64,000 nucleotides of DNA, taken from assembly GCF_029892155.1 (NCBI RefSeq), contig NZ_JARZAG010000001.1:124001-188000 (forward strand), given 5' to 3'. This DNA comes from Kitasatospora sp. GAS204B (GTDB lineage Bacteria > Actinomycetota > Actinomycetes > Streptomycetales > Streptomycetaceae). Each line of letters opens with the position of its first letter. Within the stretch, counting starts at the first letter, position 1. The translations under genes and the position numbers were made by a program. The notes under the pieces are model-generated. The model worked only from the letters and a program-made list of their open reading frames with translations. It did no database searches and had not been told where the DNA came from. This document shows positions 1-7,362 of the stretch, piece by piece.

Positions 1-1011
1 GGTGTAGACGACCAGGGCGCGTTCGCCGGGGCGGATCAGGCCCTGCTCGATGGCGTCGAGCGTGCCGGCCAGCGAGTAGAGGCCGGCCCGCTCGCGGGGT
101 GTGCCGTCGGGGTCGAGGGCGACGGCGACGCCGGCCTCCCGGAGCAGGGCGATGGCACGCGGTTCCAGCTGGAGGTAGCGGCTGTTGGTGAGGGCGCGCA
201 CGGTGCCGCGGCTGTAGGCGCACAGAGCCCGCATGCGCCGCACGAGGTCCTCGGTGAGCCTCTGGCGGAACAGTGTGGGTTCGAGCACCGGGACCTCGCC
301 AGCCTCGCCCGGCCGCCCGCCGAGGGCCTTGACGAACGGGGCGACGGCCTGCTGCTGGACGCCGAGGAAGCGGGGCACCTGGACGGACTGCGTGCGCTGG
401 AGCTCGCGCAGCCCGGCGTAGAACCCGAGCGGCCCGTACCCGCTGGACAGCGCCTGGACGTGCCAGTCCCACTGCCGGCCCAGCTCGTGTCCGGCGTCGC
501 GCAGGACGTGGGCGCGCAGCTTGTTCGCCTCGTCCTGGTCGGCCGGGGCAGGGATGACCGGGACGCCCAGGGTCTGGGCGCAGGCCGCCAGGACGGCCTT
601 GATCCGGTCCTCGGGTGCGTCGACCTCGACGAACTGCACGGTGTCGGACTCGGCGAGCCGGGGCACGATGCGGCGGCGGGAAGCCGGCGGGTGCAGGATC
701 ACCGCGCGCAGGCCGACGTGGGCGGCGTAGGCGGCCAGGGCGTTGGCGGTGTTCCCCGAACTCTGGGCGAGGACGAGCGGCTGCTCCTGCCCCACGTAGC
801 GGGAGACGGCCAGGCAGACCAGCCAGGACTTGAAGGTGCCGGTGGTGTTGCCCGTCGACAGGTCCAGCACGTCGGCGAGAACGCCGCCCTGGGGCGGTAA
901 CTGGACGATGCGTGCGCTCTCCTGGAGGCTCGCCCGGCGGATCCGCTCGGGGTCGGCCGACAGGTGCGCGGCATACCGCCGCACGACGTCGTCCTGCGCG
1001 TAGATCTCCAT
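1..1011 (-). CDS. Threonine synthase-like PLP enzyme (3' end cut by window)
   Basis: Fold-type II PLP-dependent enzyme resembling threonine synthase/tryptophan synthase beta. I read 337 codons open from an ATG at 1011 to the window edge, so the C-terminus is missing. Visible: TGNTTGTFKSW with the likely Schiff-base lysine K61, a substrate/PLP loop SSGNTANALAAYA, and a glycine-rich SSGYGPLGF stretch suited to binding the PLP phosphate. A GGGGAGGG Shine-Dalgarno sits 8 nt before the ATG. It follows the Fe oxygenase gene by 22 bp on the same strand, so the two are probably co-transcribed. Because glnA-type housekeeping genes start only after 3.98 kb and the neighbours are oxidative enzymes, I infer a role in making or modifying a non-standard amino acid rather than housekeeping threonine synthesis. 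The substrate is unknown. Confidence 0.8.
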   Translation of the reverse strand, partial: MEIYAQDDVVRRYAAHLSADPERIRRASLQESARIVQLPPQGGVLADVLDLSTGNTTGTFKSWLVCLAVSRYVGQEQPLVLAQSSGNTANALAAYAAHVGLRAVILHPPASRRRIVPRLAESDTVQFVEVDAPEDRIKAVLAACAQTLGVPVIPAPADQDEANKLRAHVLRDAGHELGRQWDWHVQALSSGYGPLGFYAGLRELQRTQSVQVPRFLGVQQQAVAPFVKALGGRPGEAGEVPVLEPTLFRQRLTEDLVRRMRALCAYSRGTVRALTNSRYLQLEPRAIALLREAGVAVALDPDGTPRERAGLYSLAGTLDAIEQGLIRPGERALVVYT

Positions 1012-1033
1012 GGCCGGGCCCTCCCCGCAACCG

Positions 1034-1990
1034 CTAACGGGCGGCGGCGAAATGGCTGCGCAGGTACTCGCTCCAGCGGACCGGCGGGTAGTCGGTGCGG
1101 CCGACGGGCGGCGCGAACGCCTCGATGACGGCGTCCTGGTCGGCCCCGCTGGCGTAGAGCAGCGAGAGCAGGTCCTCCTCGGGGGCCGTGGCGGGCGGCG
1201 GGGCGACCCGGTGCAGGCACGCCGGCCAGCGGTCCCCGGTCCACCGGGCGAGAAGTTGGCCGACGTTGACGGCCAAGGTCCCGGGGACGAACGGAGCGTC
1301 GACCCAGCCGCCCTCGGCGCTGTGGAGCTGCAGGCCGCCCAGCCCGTGCTCGCGGTCCAGGACGGTCAGCGCGCCGAGGTCGGTGTGCGGGGCGTGCCGG
1401 TACCCGCCCGGCGTAGTCGTTCCCAGACGGCGCAACGACGGGTACCACTTGAACGCGCCGACATGGGTGGGGTCGCACCGCAGCGCGGTGAAGTGATCGG
1501 CGGGCGCGCCGAGTGCGTGGGCGCACAGCGTCAGCAGTTCGTCGCTGAGCGCGCGCATCGACCGCAGGTACTCATCCGCCAGCTCCGCGAGCCGGGGCAC
1601 CTGCGAGGGCCAGCGCTGCACGCGGCGCTCGTCGAGGACCGCCGAGCCGGTGGCACCGCCGTCCCGGAAGCTGAACGTCTCTCTCAGGTCGGCCGGGCCC
1701 CCTTGGGCGTTCGGGTAGTCGGTGCTCCAACCGCTGCCGCCCCTCTCGGCGCGGTAGCCGGCCTTGACCGACTCGGGAAGTGCGAAGAACTCCCTGGCGA
1801 GCGCCCGGAGTTCCCTGAGCAGCTCGGCCGGGACCTGGTGCCCGGTGACCAGGCAGAAGCCGTACGAACCGAAGACGGCGTCCAGCTGACGGGCCACCTG
1901 GTCGCGATCGTGCGGCTCGCCGGTGCGCCAGCGCTCCAGGTCGATCAGCAGGTCGGTACCTTCGGCGGCGGTTCGGGCGGTGGGGGTCAT
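1034..1990 (-). CDS. Isopenicillin N synthase-like Fe(II) oxygenase
   Basis: Non-haem Fe(II) enzyme of the 2-oxoglutarate oxygenase / isopenicillin-N-synthase superfamily, 318 aa. The N-terminal region (FGSYGFCLVTGH) matches the DIOX_N domain. The iron triad is HTD (H202, D204) plus H260 in CLHRV. The usual RxS motif that binds the co-substrate carboxylate 10-15 residues after the distal His is absent: the aligned position reads LLS (L274, S276). The enzyme may therefore not use 2-oxoglutarate in the usual way. Start chosen at ATG 1990 because GAGGAC lies just upstream; a longer open frame to 2062 has no family-like sequence. It heads an operon with the threonine-synthase-like gene and is divergent from the acyl-CoA-dehydrogenase-like gene, which suggests one small-molecule pathway. 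Confidence 0.85.
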   Translation of the reverse strand: MTPTARTAAEGTDLLIDLERWRTGEPHDRDQVARQLDAVFGSYGFCLVTGHQVPAELLRELRALAREFFALPESVKAGYRAERGGSGWSTDYPNAQGGPADLRETFSFRDGGATGSAVLDERRVQRWPSQVPRLAELADEYLRSMRALSDELLTLCAHALGAPADHFTALRCDPTHVGAFKWYPSLRRLGTTTPGGYRHAPHTDLGALTVLDREHGLGGLQLHSAEGGWVDAPFVPGTLAVNVGQLLARWTGDRWPACLHRVAPPPATAPEEDLLSLLYASGADQDAVIEAFAPPVGRTDYPPVRWSEYLRSHFAAAR

Positions 1991-2245
1991 GTTCGTCCTC
2001 GTGCTCGCAGTGGTCCGGCGCCGCTGACGTTCCCGGGTCGCACCCGGCTCGTCGCGGTCCATCTAACCGGCGCTCCCACCTCGCCCCGGCATCCGACAGC
2101 CGAAACTCACCTGCACGAGTGATCATTGGCCCGGCGGACACCTCCTCGGCCGGCTCCGCCGCCACCATGGGGGCCGAACTCGGGGTCGCTGTCCGGGCGG
2201 ACCCCCGGCCGTGCCGGCACCGCGCCGCGCGGCCCCGGAGCGGAA

Positions 2246-3418
2246 GTGAGCACGCGACGCATGGACGACACGGGCCTGGACCGGATCGCGCAGTTCGCCC
2301 GGCAGGAGATCGGCCCCTACCTGGCCGCCCACCCGGAGGACCGCTACCCCCTGCCCCTGGTGCGACAACTGGCCCAACTGGGCGCCTTCGGGGCGGCCGT
2401 GCCGACCCAGTACGGCGGAGGTGACTGGAGCCGGCGCGACCTCGCCCTCATCGGATACGAACTGGGCCGCGGCTGGCAGCCGTTGGCCGCTCTGGTCGGC
2501 ACCCACCTCAAGCTGTGCCGGCAGGTGACGCAGCACGGCACCCCACGGCAGCGCGAGCGCTGGCTCGACGCGATGGCCCGCGGCGAGAGCGTCTTCGCCC
2601 GCGCCTACCACGAACAGGGCATCGGCCACCCCTCCCAGCTGCGCACCCGCGCCACCCGGCGCGGCCGGGCCGCCGTGCTCAACGGACGCAAGAGCTGGGT
2701 GACCAACGCGCGCAACGCCGACCGGGTACTGGCGATCGCCCGCGGCGACAACGCCACCATGGGCGTCCTCGTGGACCCCGCCCGGCCCGGGGTTACCGTC
2801 GGACCCGAGCTGCCCAGGCCCGGCCTGCTCGGCGTCTCGCTCGCCGAAATCACCTTCCACGACTACGAGTTCGATCCCGAGGAGGACGTGCTCGGCGGCT
2901 GGGGCCACGACCTGACCGCCTCGCTGCTCGCCCACGACGTGACCAGCTACACCGCCCGGGCCGTGGGCTCGGCCGACGCCGTCCTCGAACACGCCGTGCG
3001 CTTCGTGCGCGACGGCCTGACTCACCGGCCGGCCGACGTCCAGGGCGCCATCCGCCTGCGGACGGGCGAGTTGGCGGCCAAGGTCGCGGTGATGCGGACG
3101 GTCTGGCGCGCCCTGCTCGACCCGCGGCCGCCCGAGGACGGAACGCCTCCTGGAGCGCCGAACCCGCCGATGACCTCCGCGGTGGCCAAGGTGTTCTGCA
3201 CCACAACCCTGCTGGACGTGCTGCGGGAGGCAGCCGCGCTGTGCGGCGGGGCCGGCTACGCCGCAGCCGACCACGCCCTGGGACGCCACTACCGCGACGC
3301 GCTGGCACTGCCGATCATCGGAGCGCCCAACGACGTCCTGCTGTCCCGGATCGGCGAACACGAGCTGGGTGCGGACCGGTCGTCAGGACCGGTGCCGGAT
3401 CCGTACCCGGACCGCTGA
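2246..3418 (+). CDS. Acyl-CoA dehydrogenase-like flavoprotein
   Basis: 390-aa protein of the acyl-CoA dehydrogenase family. The N-terminal helical domain (about 1-110) contains LGAFGAAVPTQYGG; the middle beta domain has GRKSWVTNA; the C-terminal helical domain has CGGAGY and RHYRDALALP. The canonical catalytic glutamate precedes the GT(S/E) near the C-terminus (YEGT in MCAD); here the segment reads LPIIGAPNDV, with Ile in its place, so dehydrogenation by the standard base is doubtful. Start taken at GTG 2246 with GGAG 5 nt upstream; ATG 2261 is the alternative. It is transcribed divergently from the oxygenase across about 255 bp, consistent with a shared pathway. The substrate may be CoA- or carrier-bound, or an unactivated amino-acid derivative; that is inference. 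Confidence 0.82.
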   Translation: MSTRRMDDTGLDRIAQFARQEIGPYLAAHPEDRYPLPLVRQLAQLGAFGAAVPTQYGGGDWSRRDLALIGYELGRGWQPLAALVGTHLKLCRQVTQHGTPRQRERWLDAMARGESVFARAYHEQGIGHPSQLRTRATRRGRAAVLNGRKSWVTNARNADRVLAIARGDNATMGVLVDPARPGVTVGPELPRPGLLGVSLAEITFHDYEFDPEEDVLGGWGHDLTASLLAHDVTSYTARAVGSADAVLEHAVRFVRDGLTHRPADVQGAIRLRTGELAAKVAVMRTVWRALLDPRPPEDGTPPGAPNPPMTSAVAKVFCTTTLLDVLREAAALCGGAGYAAADHALGRHYRDALALPIIGAPNDVLLSRIGEHELGADRSSGPVPDPYPDR

Positions 3419-3529
3419 CCCGACAAGATCCGAATCAGCGGATCCACCTCGCCGGCCGGGCCAGGGGGATGGCCACGCCGCCCGGGTGGCGGGCGGTCAG
3501 GTTGCGACCGGGGGGATCTGGTTCGGGTC

Positions 3530-3573
3530 GGTAAGTGGTGCGGCGTCGCCTCCGTGACGCCGCACCACTTACC
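3530..3573 (+). terminator. Perfect 18-bp stem-loop after ACAD-like gene
   Basis: Arms at 3530-3547 and 3556-3573 are perfect reverse complements around an 8-nt loop. It lies 112 bp after the flavoprotein stop and has no T-run, as is common for actinobacterial terminators. It could also be a protein-binding palindrome. Confidence 0.6.
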
Positions 3574-3616
3574 GGTGTGAGCCGAGCTCAGCGGAGGGAC
3601 GGTGCTGCGCTCCGGG

Positions 3617-3811
3617 TCATTTCGCTGCGGGACCTTCCGTGTAGTTGTCCGCTTGGGTGCTGCTGTACTTGCCGTGCGGGAGGGCGAAGGTCTGCTGATG
3701 AAGGTCGGAGCCCGTGGGGACGGGGCAGGCGCAGGTCACGTGGTCGAAGTGGTTCGCCGCCTGGACTCCCCCTTCGGTGAAGGTCTCGGCGTTGTTCCCG
3801 GTGTCGTTCAC
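3617..3811 (-). pseudogene. Small hypothetical ORF, probably a 5'-truncated secreted protein
   Basis: Read from GTG 3811, this gives 64 residues with actinobacterial codon use (most third positions G/C), two close cysteines (TCACPVP) and no recognised domain. The frame stays open 13 codons further upstream and there encodes ALSTPASYA, which looks like the end of a signal peptide, before a TGA at 3851-3853; no ATG/GTG with a ribosome-binding site exists there. The simplest reading is the C-terminal remnant of a small exported protein whose 5' end was lost. It could still be a short functional gene starting at GTG 3811. It lies between the ACAD-like gene and the repeat downstream of glnA, at the edge of the accessory block. 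Confidence 0.4.
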
Positions 3812-3902
3812 GACAGCGTAGGAAGCCGGCGTGCTGAGAGCGAACTCAGTTCACTCTCATTTCACATCGCGCGTCCCAGAGCCTTCGACGCGCGTCAGCC
3901 GC

Positions 3903-3979
3903 ACTGCGTTTCCGCAGGTCAGAGACGTGCTGACCTGCGGAAACGACAAGAGATCGAACTGCGTTTCCGCAGGTCAGAG
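3903..3979. repeat. Three-copy inverted/direct repeat downstream of glnA
   Basis: A 16-nt core occurs at 3907-3922, inverted at 3930-3945, and again direct at 3962-3977; the two direct copies share 22 nt (3903-3924 and 3958-3979). In a glnA transcript the middle copy can pair with either outer copy, giving alternative hairpins with 7-nt or 16-nt loops. It likely ends glnA transcription from 5401. Confidence 0.75.
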
Positions 3980-3985
3980 CACCTA

Positions 3986-5401
3986 CTACAGGTCGTAGTA
4001 CAGCTCGAACTCGTGCGGGTGCGGCCGCAGCGCGATCGGGGCGATCTCGTTGGTCCGCTTGTAGTCGATCCAGGTCTCGATCAGGTCCGGGGTGAAGACG
4101 CCGCCGGCGAGCAGGTACTCGTGGTCCTCCTCGAGGGCCTGCAGCACGGCGGGGAGGGAGGCCGGGACCTGGGGTACGCCCGCGTGCTCGTCGGGGGCGA
4201 GCTCGTAGAGGTCCTTGTCGACCGGCTGGATCGGCTCGACCTTGTTCTTGACGCCGTCCAGGCCCGCCATCAGCATCGCGGAGAAGGCGAGGTAGGGGTT
4301 GGAGGACGGGTCGGGCGCCCGGAACTCGATGCGCTTGGCCTTGGCGTTGGAGCCGGTGATCGGGATCCGGATCGCGGCCGAGCGGTTGCGCTGCGAGTAG
4401 ACCAGGTTGACCGGGGCCTCGAAGCCGGGGACCAGGCGGTGGTAGGAGTTCACCGTGGGGTTGGTGAAGGCCAGCAGCGAGGGGGCGTGCTTGAGCAGGC
4501 CGCCGATGTAGTAGCGGGCGGTGTCGGAGAGCCCGGCGTAGCCCTGCTCGTCGTAGAAGAGCGGGGCGCCGTCGGCCCAGAGCGACTGGTGCACGTGCAT
4601 GCCCGAGCCGTTGTCACCGAAGATCGGCTTCGGCATGAAGGTGGCCGTCTTGCCGTTCCGCCAGGCGACGTTCTTGATGATGTACTTGAACAGCATCAGG
4701 TCGTCGGCCGCGTGCAGCAGGGTGTTGAAGCGGTAGTTGATCTCGGCCTGGCCGGCGGTGCCGACCTCGTGGTGCTGGCGCTCGACCTGAAGGCCGGAGG
4801 CGGCCAGCTCCAGCGACATCTCGGCGCGCAGGTCGGCGAAGTGGTCGACCGGCGGGGTCGGGAAGTAGCCGCCCTTGTACTTGACCTTGTAGCCGCGGTT
4901 GCCGCCCTCCTCGATCCGGCCGCTGTTCCAGGCGCCGGCCTCGGAGTCGATGTGGTAGTAGGAGGCGTTCGCGGTGGTCTCGAACCGGGCCTCGTCGAAC
5001 ACGTAGAACTCGGCCTCGGGACCGAAGAAGGCGCTGTCGGCGATGCCGGAGGAGGCCAGGTAGGCCTCGGCCTTCTTGGCCACGTTGCGCGGGTCGCGGC
5101 TGTAGGCCTCGCCCGTGATCGGGTCCTGGATGAAGAAGTTGATGTTGAGGTGCTTCTCCTTGCGGAACGGATCGAGCCGCGCGGTCGCCAGGTCCGGGAC
5201 CAGTGCCATGTCCGACTCGTGGATCGCCTGGAACCCGCGGATCGACGAACCGTCGAACATCAGGGTCTCGGCGGGGTCGAAGGTGGCCGCCGGAACCGCG
5301 AAGTGCTGCATGACGCCCGGCAGGTCGCAGAACCGCACATCCACGAACTTGATGTCGTTCTCCGCGATGTAGGCCTTGACCTCATCCGCATTCTTGAACA
5401 T
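3986..5401 (-). CDS. glnA: Type I glutamine synthetase
   Basis: Class I-beta glutamine synthetase, 471 aa: ATP-dependent amidation of glutamate with ammonium, forming the usual cytoplasmic dodecamer. Family motifs are present: [10 protein letters not shown] (beta-grasp), [10 protein letters not shown], the ATP region [12 protein letters not shown], the latch residue region NRSAAIRIP and the adenylylation site KDLYEL with Tyr399. Regulation by GlnE adenylylation is therefore expected from the family. Start at ATG 5401 is set by a strong GAGGAGG Shine-Dalgarno; the frame extends upstream to 5467 without conserved sequence. A four-box GlnR operator lies about 100 bp upstream. The order glnA, RDD protein, DUF4191, lipA is conserved in Streptomyces as I recall it. 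Confidence 0.98.
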   Translation of the reverse strand: MFKNADEVKAYIAENDIKFVDVRFCDLPGVMQHFAVPAATFDPAETLMFDGSSIRGFQAIHESDMALVPDLATARLDPFRKEKHLNINFFIQDPITGEAYSRDPRNVAKKAEAYLASSGIADSAFFGPEAEFYVFDEARFETTANASYYHIDSEAGAWNSGRIEEGGNRGYKVKYKGGYFPTPPVDHFADLRAEMSLELAASGLQVERQHHEVGTAGQAEINYRFNTLLHAADDLMLFKYIIKNVAWRNGKTATFMPKPIFGDNGSGMHVHQSLWADGAPLFYDEQGYAGLSDTARYYIGGLLKHAPSLLAFTNPTVNSYHRLVPGFEAPVNLVYSQRNRSAAIRIPITGSNAKAKRIEFRAPDPSSNPYLAFSAMLMAGLDGVKNKVEPIQPVDKDLYELAPDEHAGVPQVPASLPAVLQALEEDHEYLLAGGVFTPDLIETWIDYKRTNEIAPIALRPHPHEFELYYDL

Positions 5402-5501
5402 CGATGTCCTCCTCTGCCCGACCGCGACGAGGGCCGGGATCAGACCTGCACGGACCAGTCGTCCCAACCGGCCACGGTGCGGGCCACCTTAGGAACAGGC
5501 C

Positions 5502-5539
5502 GTTTCCTGGCTATGACCCGATCGTTTCGCCCATGTTAA
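5502..5539 (-). promoter_or_regulatory. GlnR operator of glnA (four boxes)
   Basis: On the minus strand the sequence reads TTAAC-n6-GAAAC-n6-GTCAT-n6-GAAAC, matching the published Streptomyces GlnR consensus gTnAc-n6-GaAAc repeated twice, with exact 6-nt spacing. It lies 101-138 bp upstream of the glnA start, so nitrogen control of glnA is expected. Confidence 0.85.
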
Positions 5540-5697
5540 CCGGCGAGCCCGAATGGGCGGCAAAGTCACCCGGGTGGGGGCAAAACGTGCCGGGGGCAGC
5601 GCCGTTCTCCGCAATTGGTCTGAACCACTGGAAGGGGCCGCGCCACGCGGATTCACCCGCAGGGGGAGTCGACGCCGGCCGCTCCGGTATGCCCGGC

Positions 5698-5703
5698 TAC
5701 TGT
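5698..5703 (+). promoter_or_regulatory. -10 element for leaderless RDD gene
   Basis: TACTGT ends 6 nt before GTG 5710 and no Shine-Dalgarno is present, the pattern of a leaderless actinobacterial transcript. Confidence 0.5.
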
Positions 5704-5709
5704 GGGTTC

Positions 5710-6177
5710 GTGGACAGCAGAGAAGCAATGGGATCGTGGCTGGAAGGCCCGAAGGCCGCCGCCGAGCGGATGGGTGCCGACTTCGGCTACCGCGGTGAGC
5801 GGCTCGGTCGCCCGCAGCAGGGTTCCGGCGCGGTGGCCGGCCCCGGCCGGCGGATCGGCGCGCTCTTCGCGGACGGCTGGATCGCCAGCCTGATCGCCTT
5901 CGGCCTGCTCGCCCACGGTGACCCCGCCAAGGCCAACCTGCTCAGCCTGCCGGTCTTCTTCGCGATGAGCGCGCTGCTGCTCGCCACCACCGGCACCACG
6001 ATCGGCAAGCGGCTCTTCGGCCTGCGGGTGGTGCGGCTGGACGGCGGGCGGGCGACCATCCCGCAGGTGCTGCTGCGCACCGTGCTGCTCTGCCTGGTGG
6101 TGCCCGCCGCGGTCTGGGACCGGGACACCCGCGGCCTGCACGACAAGGCGGTCGCGACGGTCGAGGTGCGGATCTGA
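5710..6177 (+). CDS. RDD family membrane protein
   Basis: 155-aa small membrane protein with the RDD domain from about residue 45: GRRIGALFADGW gives the first Arg and Asp, followed by a hydrophobic helix, then FFAMSALLLATTG, TIGKRLFGLRVVR, and a third hydrophobic stretch ending with DRDTRGLHDKA. About three membrane segments are visible. Start taken at GTG 5710, which gives the N-terminus VDSREAMGSW; ATG 5728 is possible. A -10-like hexamer places the transcription start at about this GTG. It is divergent from glnA. The molecular role of RDD proteins is not established; transport or membrane-stress roles have been proposed for relatives. Confidence 0.88.
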   Translation: MDSREAMGSWLEGPKAAAERMGADFGYRGERLGRPQQGSGAVAGPGRRIGALFADGWIASLIAFGLLAHGDPAKANLLSLPVFFAMSALLLATTGTTIGKRLFGLRVVRLDGGRATIPQVLLRTVLLCLVVPAAVWDRDTRGLHDKAVATVEVRI

Positions 6178-6181
6178 CCCC

Positions 6182-6213
6182 GAGGTTCTTGACATGTGAG
6201 GTTCTTGAAATGT
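6182..6213 (+). repeat. Tandem 16-bp duplication
   Basis: Two adjacent 16-nt units (6182-6197, 6198-6213) differ at one base. They sit between the RDD stop codon and the terminator. No function is evident. Confidence 0.6.
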
Positions 6214-6215
6214 GG

Positions 6216-6243
6216 AGAGGCCCCGCCGGTCGGCGGGGCCTCT
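6216..6243. terminator. Bidirectional terminator
   Basis: A perfect 12-bp GC-rich stem with a 4-nt loop lies between the convergent RDD and DUF4191 genes and can serve both. Confidence 0.8.
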
Positions 6244-6272
6244 TTGCGTATGGGTGCCGGTGGCGCGGCGGC

Positions 6273-6962
6273 TCAGCGAGCCTGGCCGCCCTTGGGCATC
6301 CGGGCGCCCTTGGGCATCGGGCCCTTGGGGATCGGTGCCTTGGAGAGCAGGTCGCCCAGCGCGCGCAGGCGGTCGTTGGTCTCGGTGACCTGGGCGGGCG
6401 TGATCGCGCGCGGCAGCCGCATCAGGTGGATCTGCAGCTTCTTCAGCGGCACCTCGCCCGGCCCGTCGCCGACCATGATGTCGTGCACCGGCACGTCGGC
6501 GACCACGCGCGCCATCTTCTTCTTCTCGGCGGCGAGCAGCGGGCGCACCCGGTTCGGGTTGCCCTCACCGATCAGCGCGATGCCGGGGCGGCCGACCGCG
6601 CGGTAGACCGCGTCCTGGTTGCGGGTGACCGCGACCGGGGTCGGGTTGGCGCTCCAGCCGCGCTTGATGTTGTTCAGCACGGCCGCGGCGGCGCCCGGCT
6701 GGCCCTCCATCTGGCCGAACGCGGCCCGCTCGGCCCGGCGGCCGAAGACGATCGCCGCGGCCAGGAAGCCCAGGATGAAGCCAAGGATCCCCACGATGAT
6801 GGGGTGACCGATCAGGAAACCGATGGCGAGGAACACGCCGAAGGTGAGGAGGCCGACGCCCCCGATGATCAGGCCGATCTTGGTGTCGACCTTCTGGGTC
6901 ATGATGTACGCCTGGCGGATCTGCTTGAGCCGCCCGGGAGTTTCGGATGTTTCCCTCGCCAT
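6273..6962 (-). CDS. DUF4191 family membrane protein
   Basis: 229-aa protein matching the actinobacterial DUF4191 family. After a charged N-terminus there are two closely spaced membrane helices (about residues 30-75: GLIIGGVGLLTFGVFLAIG and a second rich in Ile/Leu/Gly), then a soluble domain with GRPGIALIGEG and EKKKMARVV. The C-terminus carries a short lysine/proline repeat (KGPMPKGARMPKGG). Start at ATG 6962 removes 20 upstream in-frame residues without family character. It lies downstream of lipA, with a small gene between them on the same strand. The function of the family is unknown. Confidence 0.85.
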   Translation of the reverse strand: MARETSETPGRLKQIRQAYIMTQKVDTKIGLIIGGVGLLTFGVFLAIGFLIGHPIIVGILGFILGFLAAAIVFGRRAERAAFGQMEGQPGAAAAVLNNIKRGWSANPTPVAVTRNQDAVYRAVGRPGIALIGEGNPNRVRPLLAAEKKKMARVVADVPVHDIMVGDGPGEVPLKKLQIHLMRLPRAITPAQVTETNDRLRALGDLLSKAPIPKGPMPKGARMPKGGQAR

Positions 6963-6972
6963 GAAGGCCATG

Positions 6973-7227
6973 CTACGTGGCGGGGACATCGGAACACGAA
7001 GCACGGTCCCGATTCGGCGCAACCGTGCGGGAAATCGTTACCCCAGGTGAGCGAAGGGGGCGCGTCGGACGGTGCGCGGGCAGGCCGGCCCGGGCCGCCG
7101 CGCGGTCGGCCGCATGGCGGCGGTTCTCGCAGACCGCCGACCAGGCGTTCAACTGCGCCTGGCGTCGACCGCCCGCCAGCAGCACGCTCTCCGCCAGCCT
7201 GATCGCCGTGCCGATCGTGGTACGCAT
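6973..7227 (-). CDS. Small hypothetical protein between lipA and DUF4191 gene
   Basis: 84-aa arginine-rich protein beginning MRTTIGTAIRLAESVLL; helical N-terminus (about 1-45) and an unstructured, basic C-terminus. ATG 7227 is preceded by GAGGGGAG at 8 nt, a good Shine-Dalgarno, which favours a real gene over a shadow frame. It ends 10 bp before the DUF4191 start, so the two are probably co-transcribed. No domain is recognised and the function is unknown. Confidence 0.55.
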   Translation of the reverse strand: MRTTIGTAIRLAESVLLAGGRRQAQLNAWSAVCENRRHAADRAAARAGLPAHRPTRPLRSPGVTISRTVAPNRDRASCSDVPAT

Positions 7228-7316
7228 CGCGGCCACTCCCCTCGCCGAGCCTGCGTCCAGTCTCGGCCGCCGTTGTTAAGCCCCCGTGACCCGCGGGTCA
7301 AACCCCGGTGAAACGC

Positions 7317-7350
7317 CGGTGGGGCCCGGAGGTTCCTCCGGGCCCCACCG
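7317..7350 (-). terminator. Terminator after lipA
   Basis: A 14-16 bp perfect GC-rich stem with a minimal loop sits 13 bp after the lipA stop on the minus strand. Confidence 0.8.
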
Positions 7351-7362
7351 CACGCACGACCG

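Noticed and set aside
20..1000. Housekeeping thrC
   Set aside because: The genomic context is oxidative and accessory, and the fold alone cannot separate threonine synthase from related PLP enzymes.
1010..2122. Long plus-strand ORF antisense to the oxygenase
   Set aside because: Low-complexity translation opposite a gene with clear motifs; a shadow frame of high-GC DNA.
3530..3573. Terminal inverted repeat of an insertion sequence
   Set aside because: No transposase or second copy nearby; it is a compact hairpin, best read as a terminator.
3602..5539. 645-codon plus-strand ORF across glnA
   Set aside because: Antisense to glnA, Val/Gly/Arg-rich and without domains.
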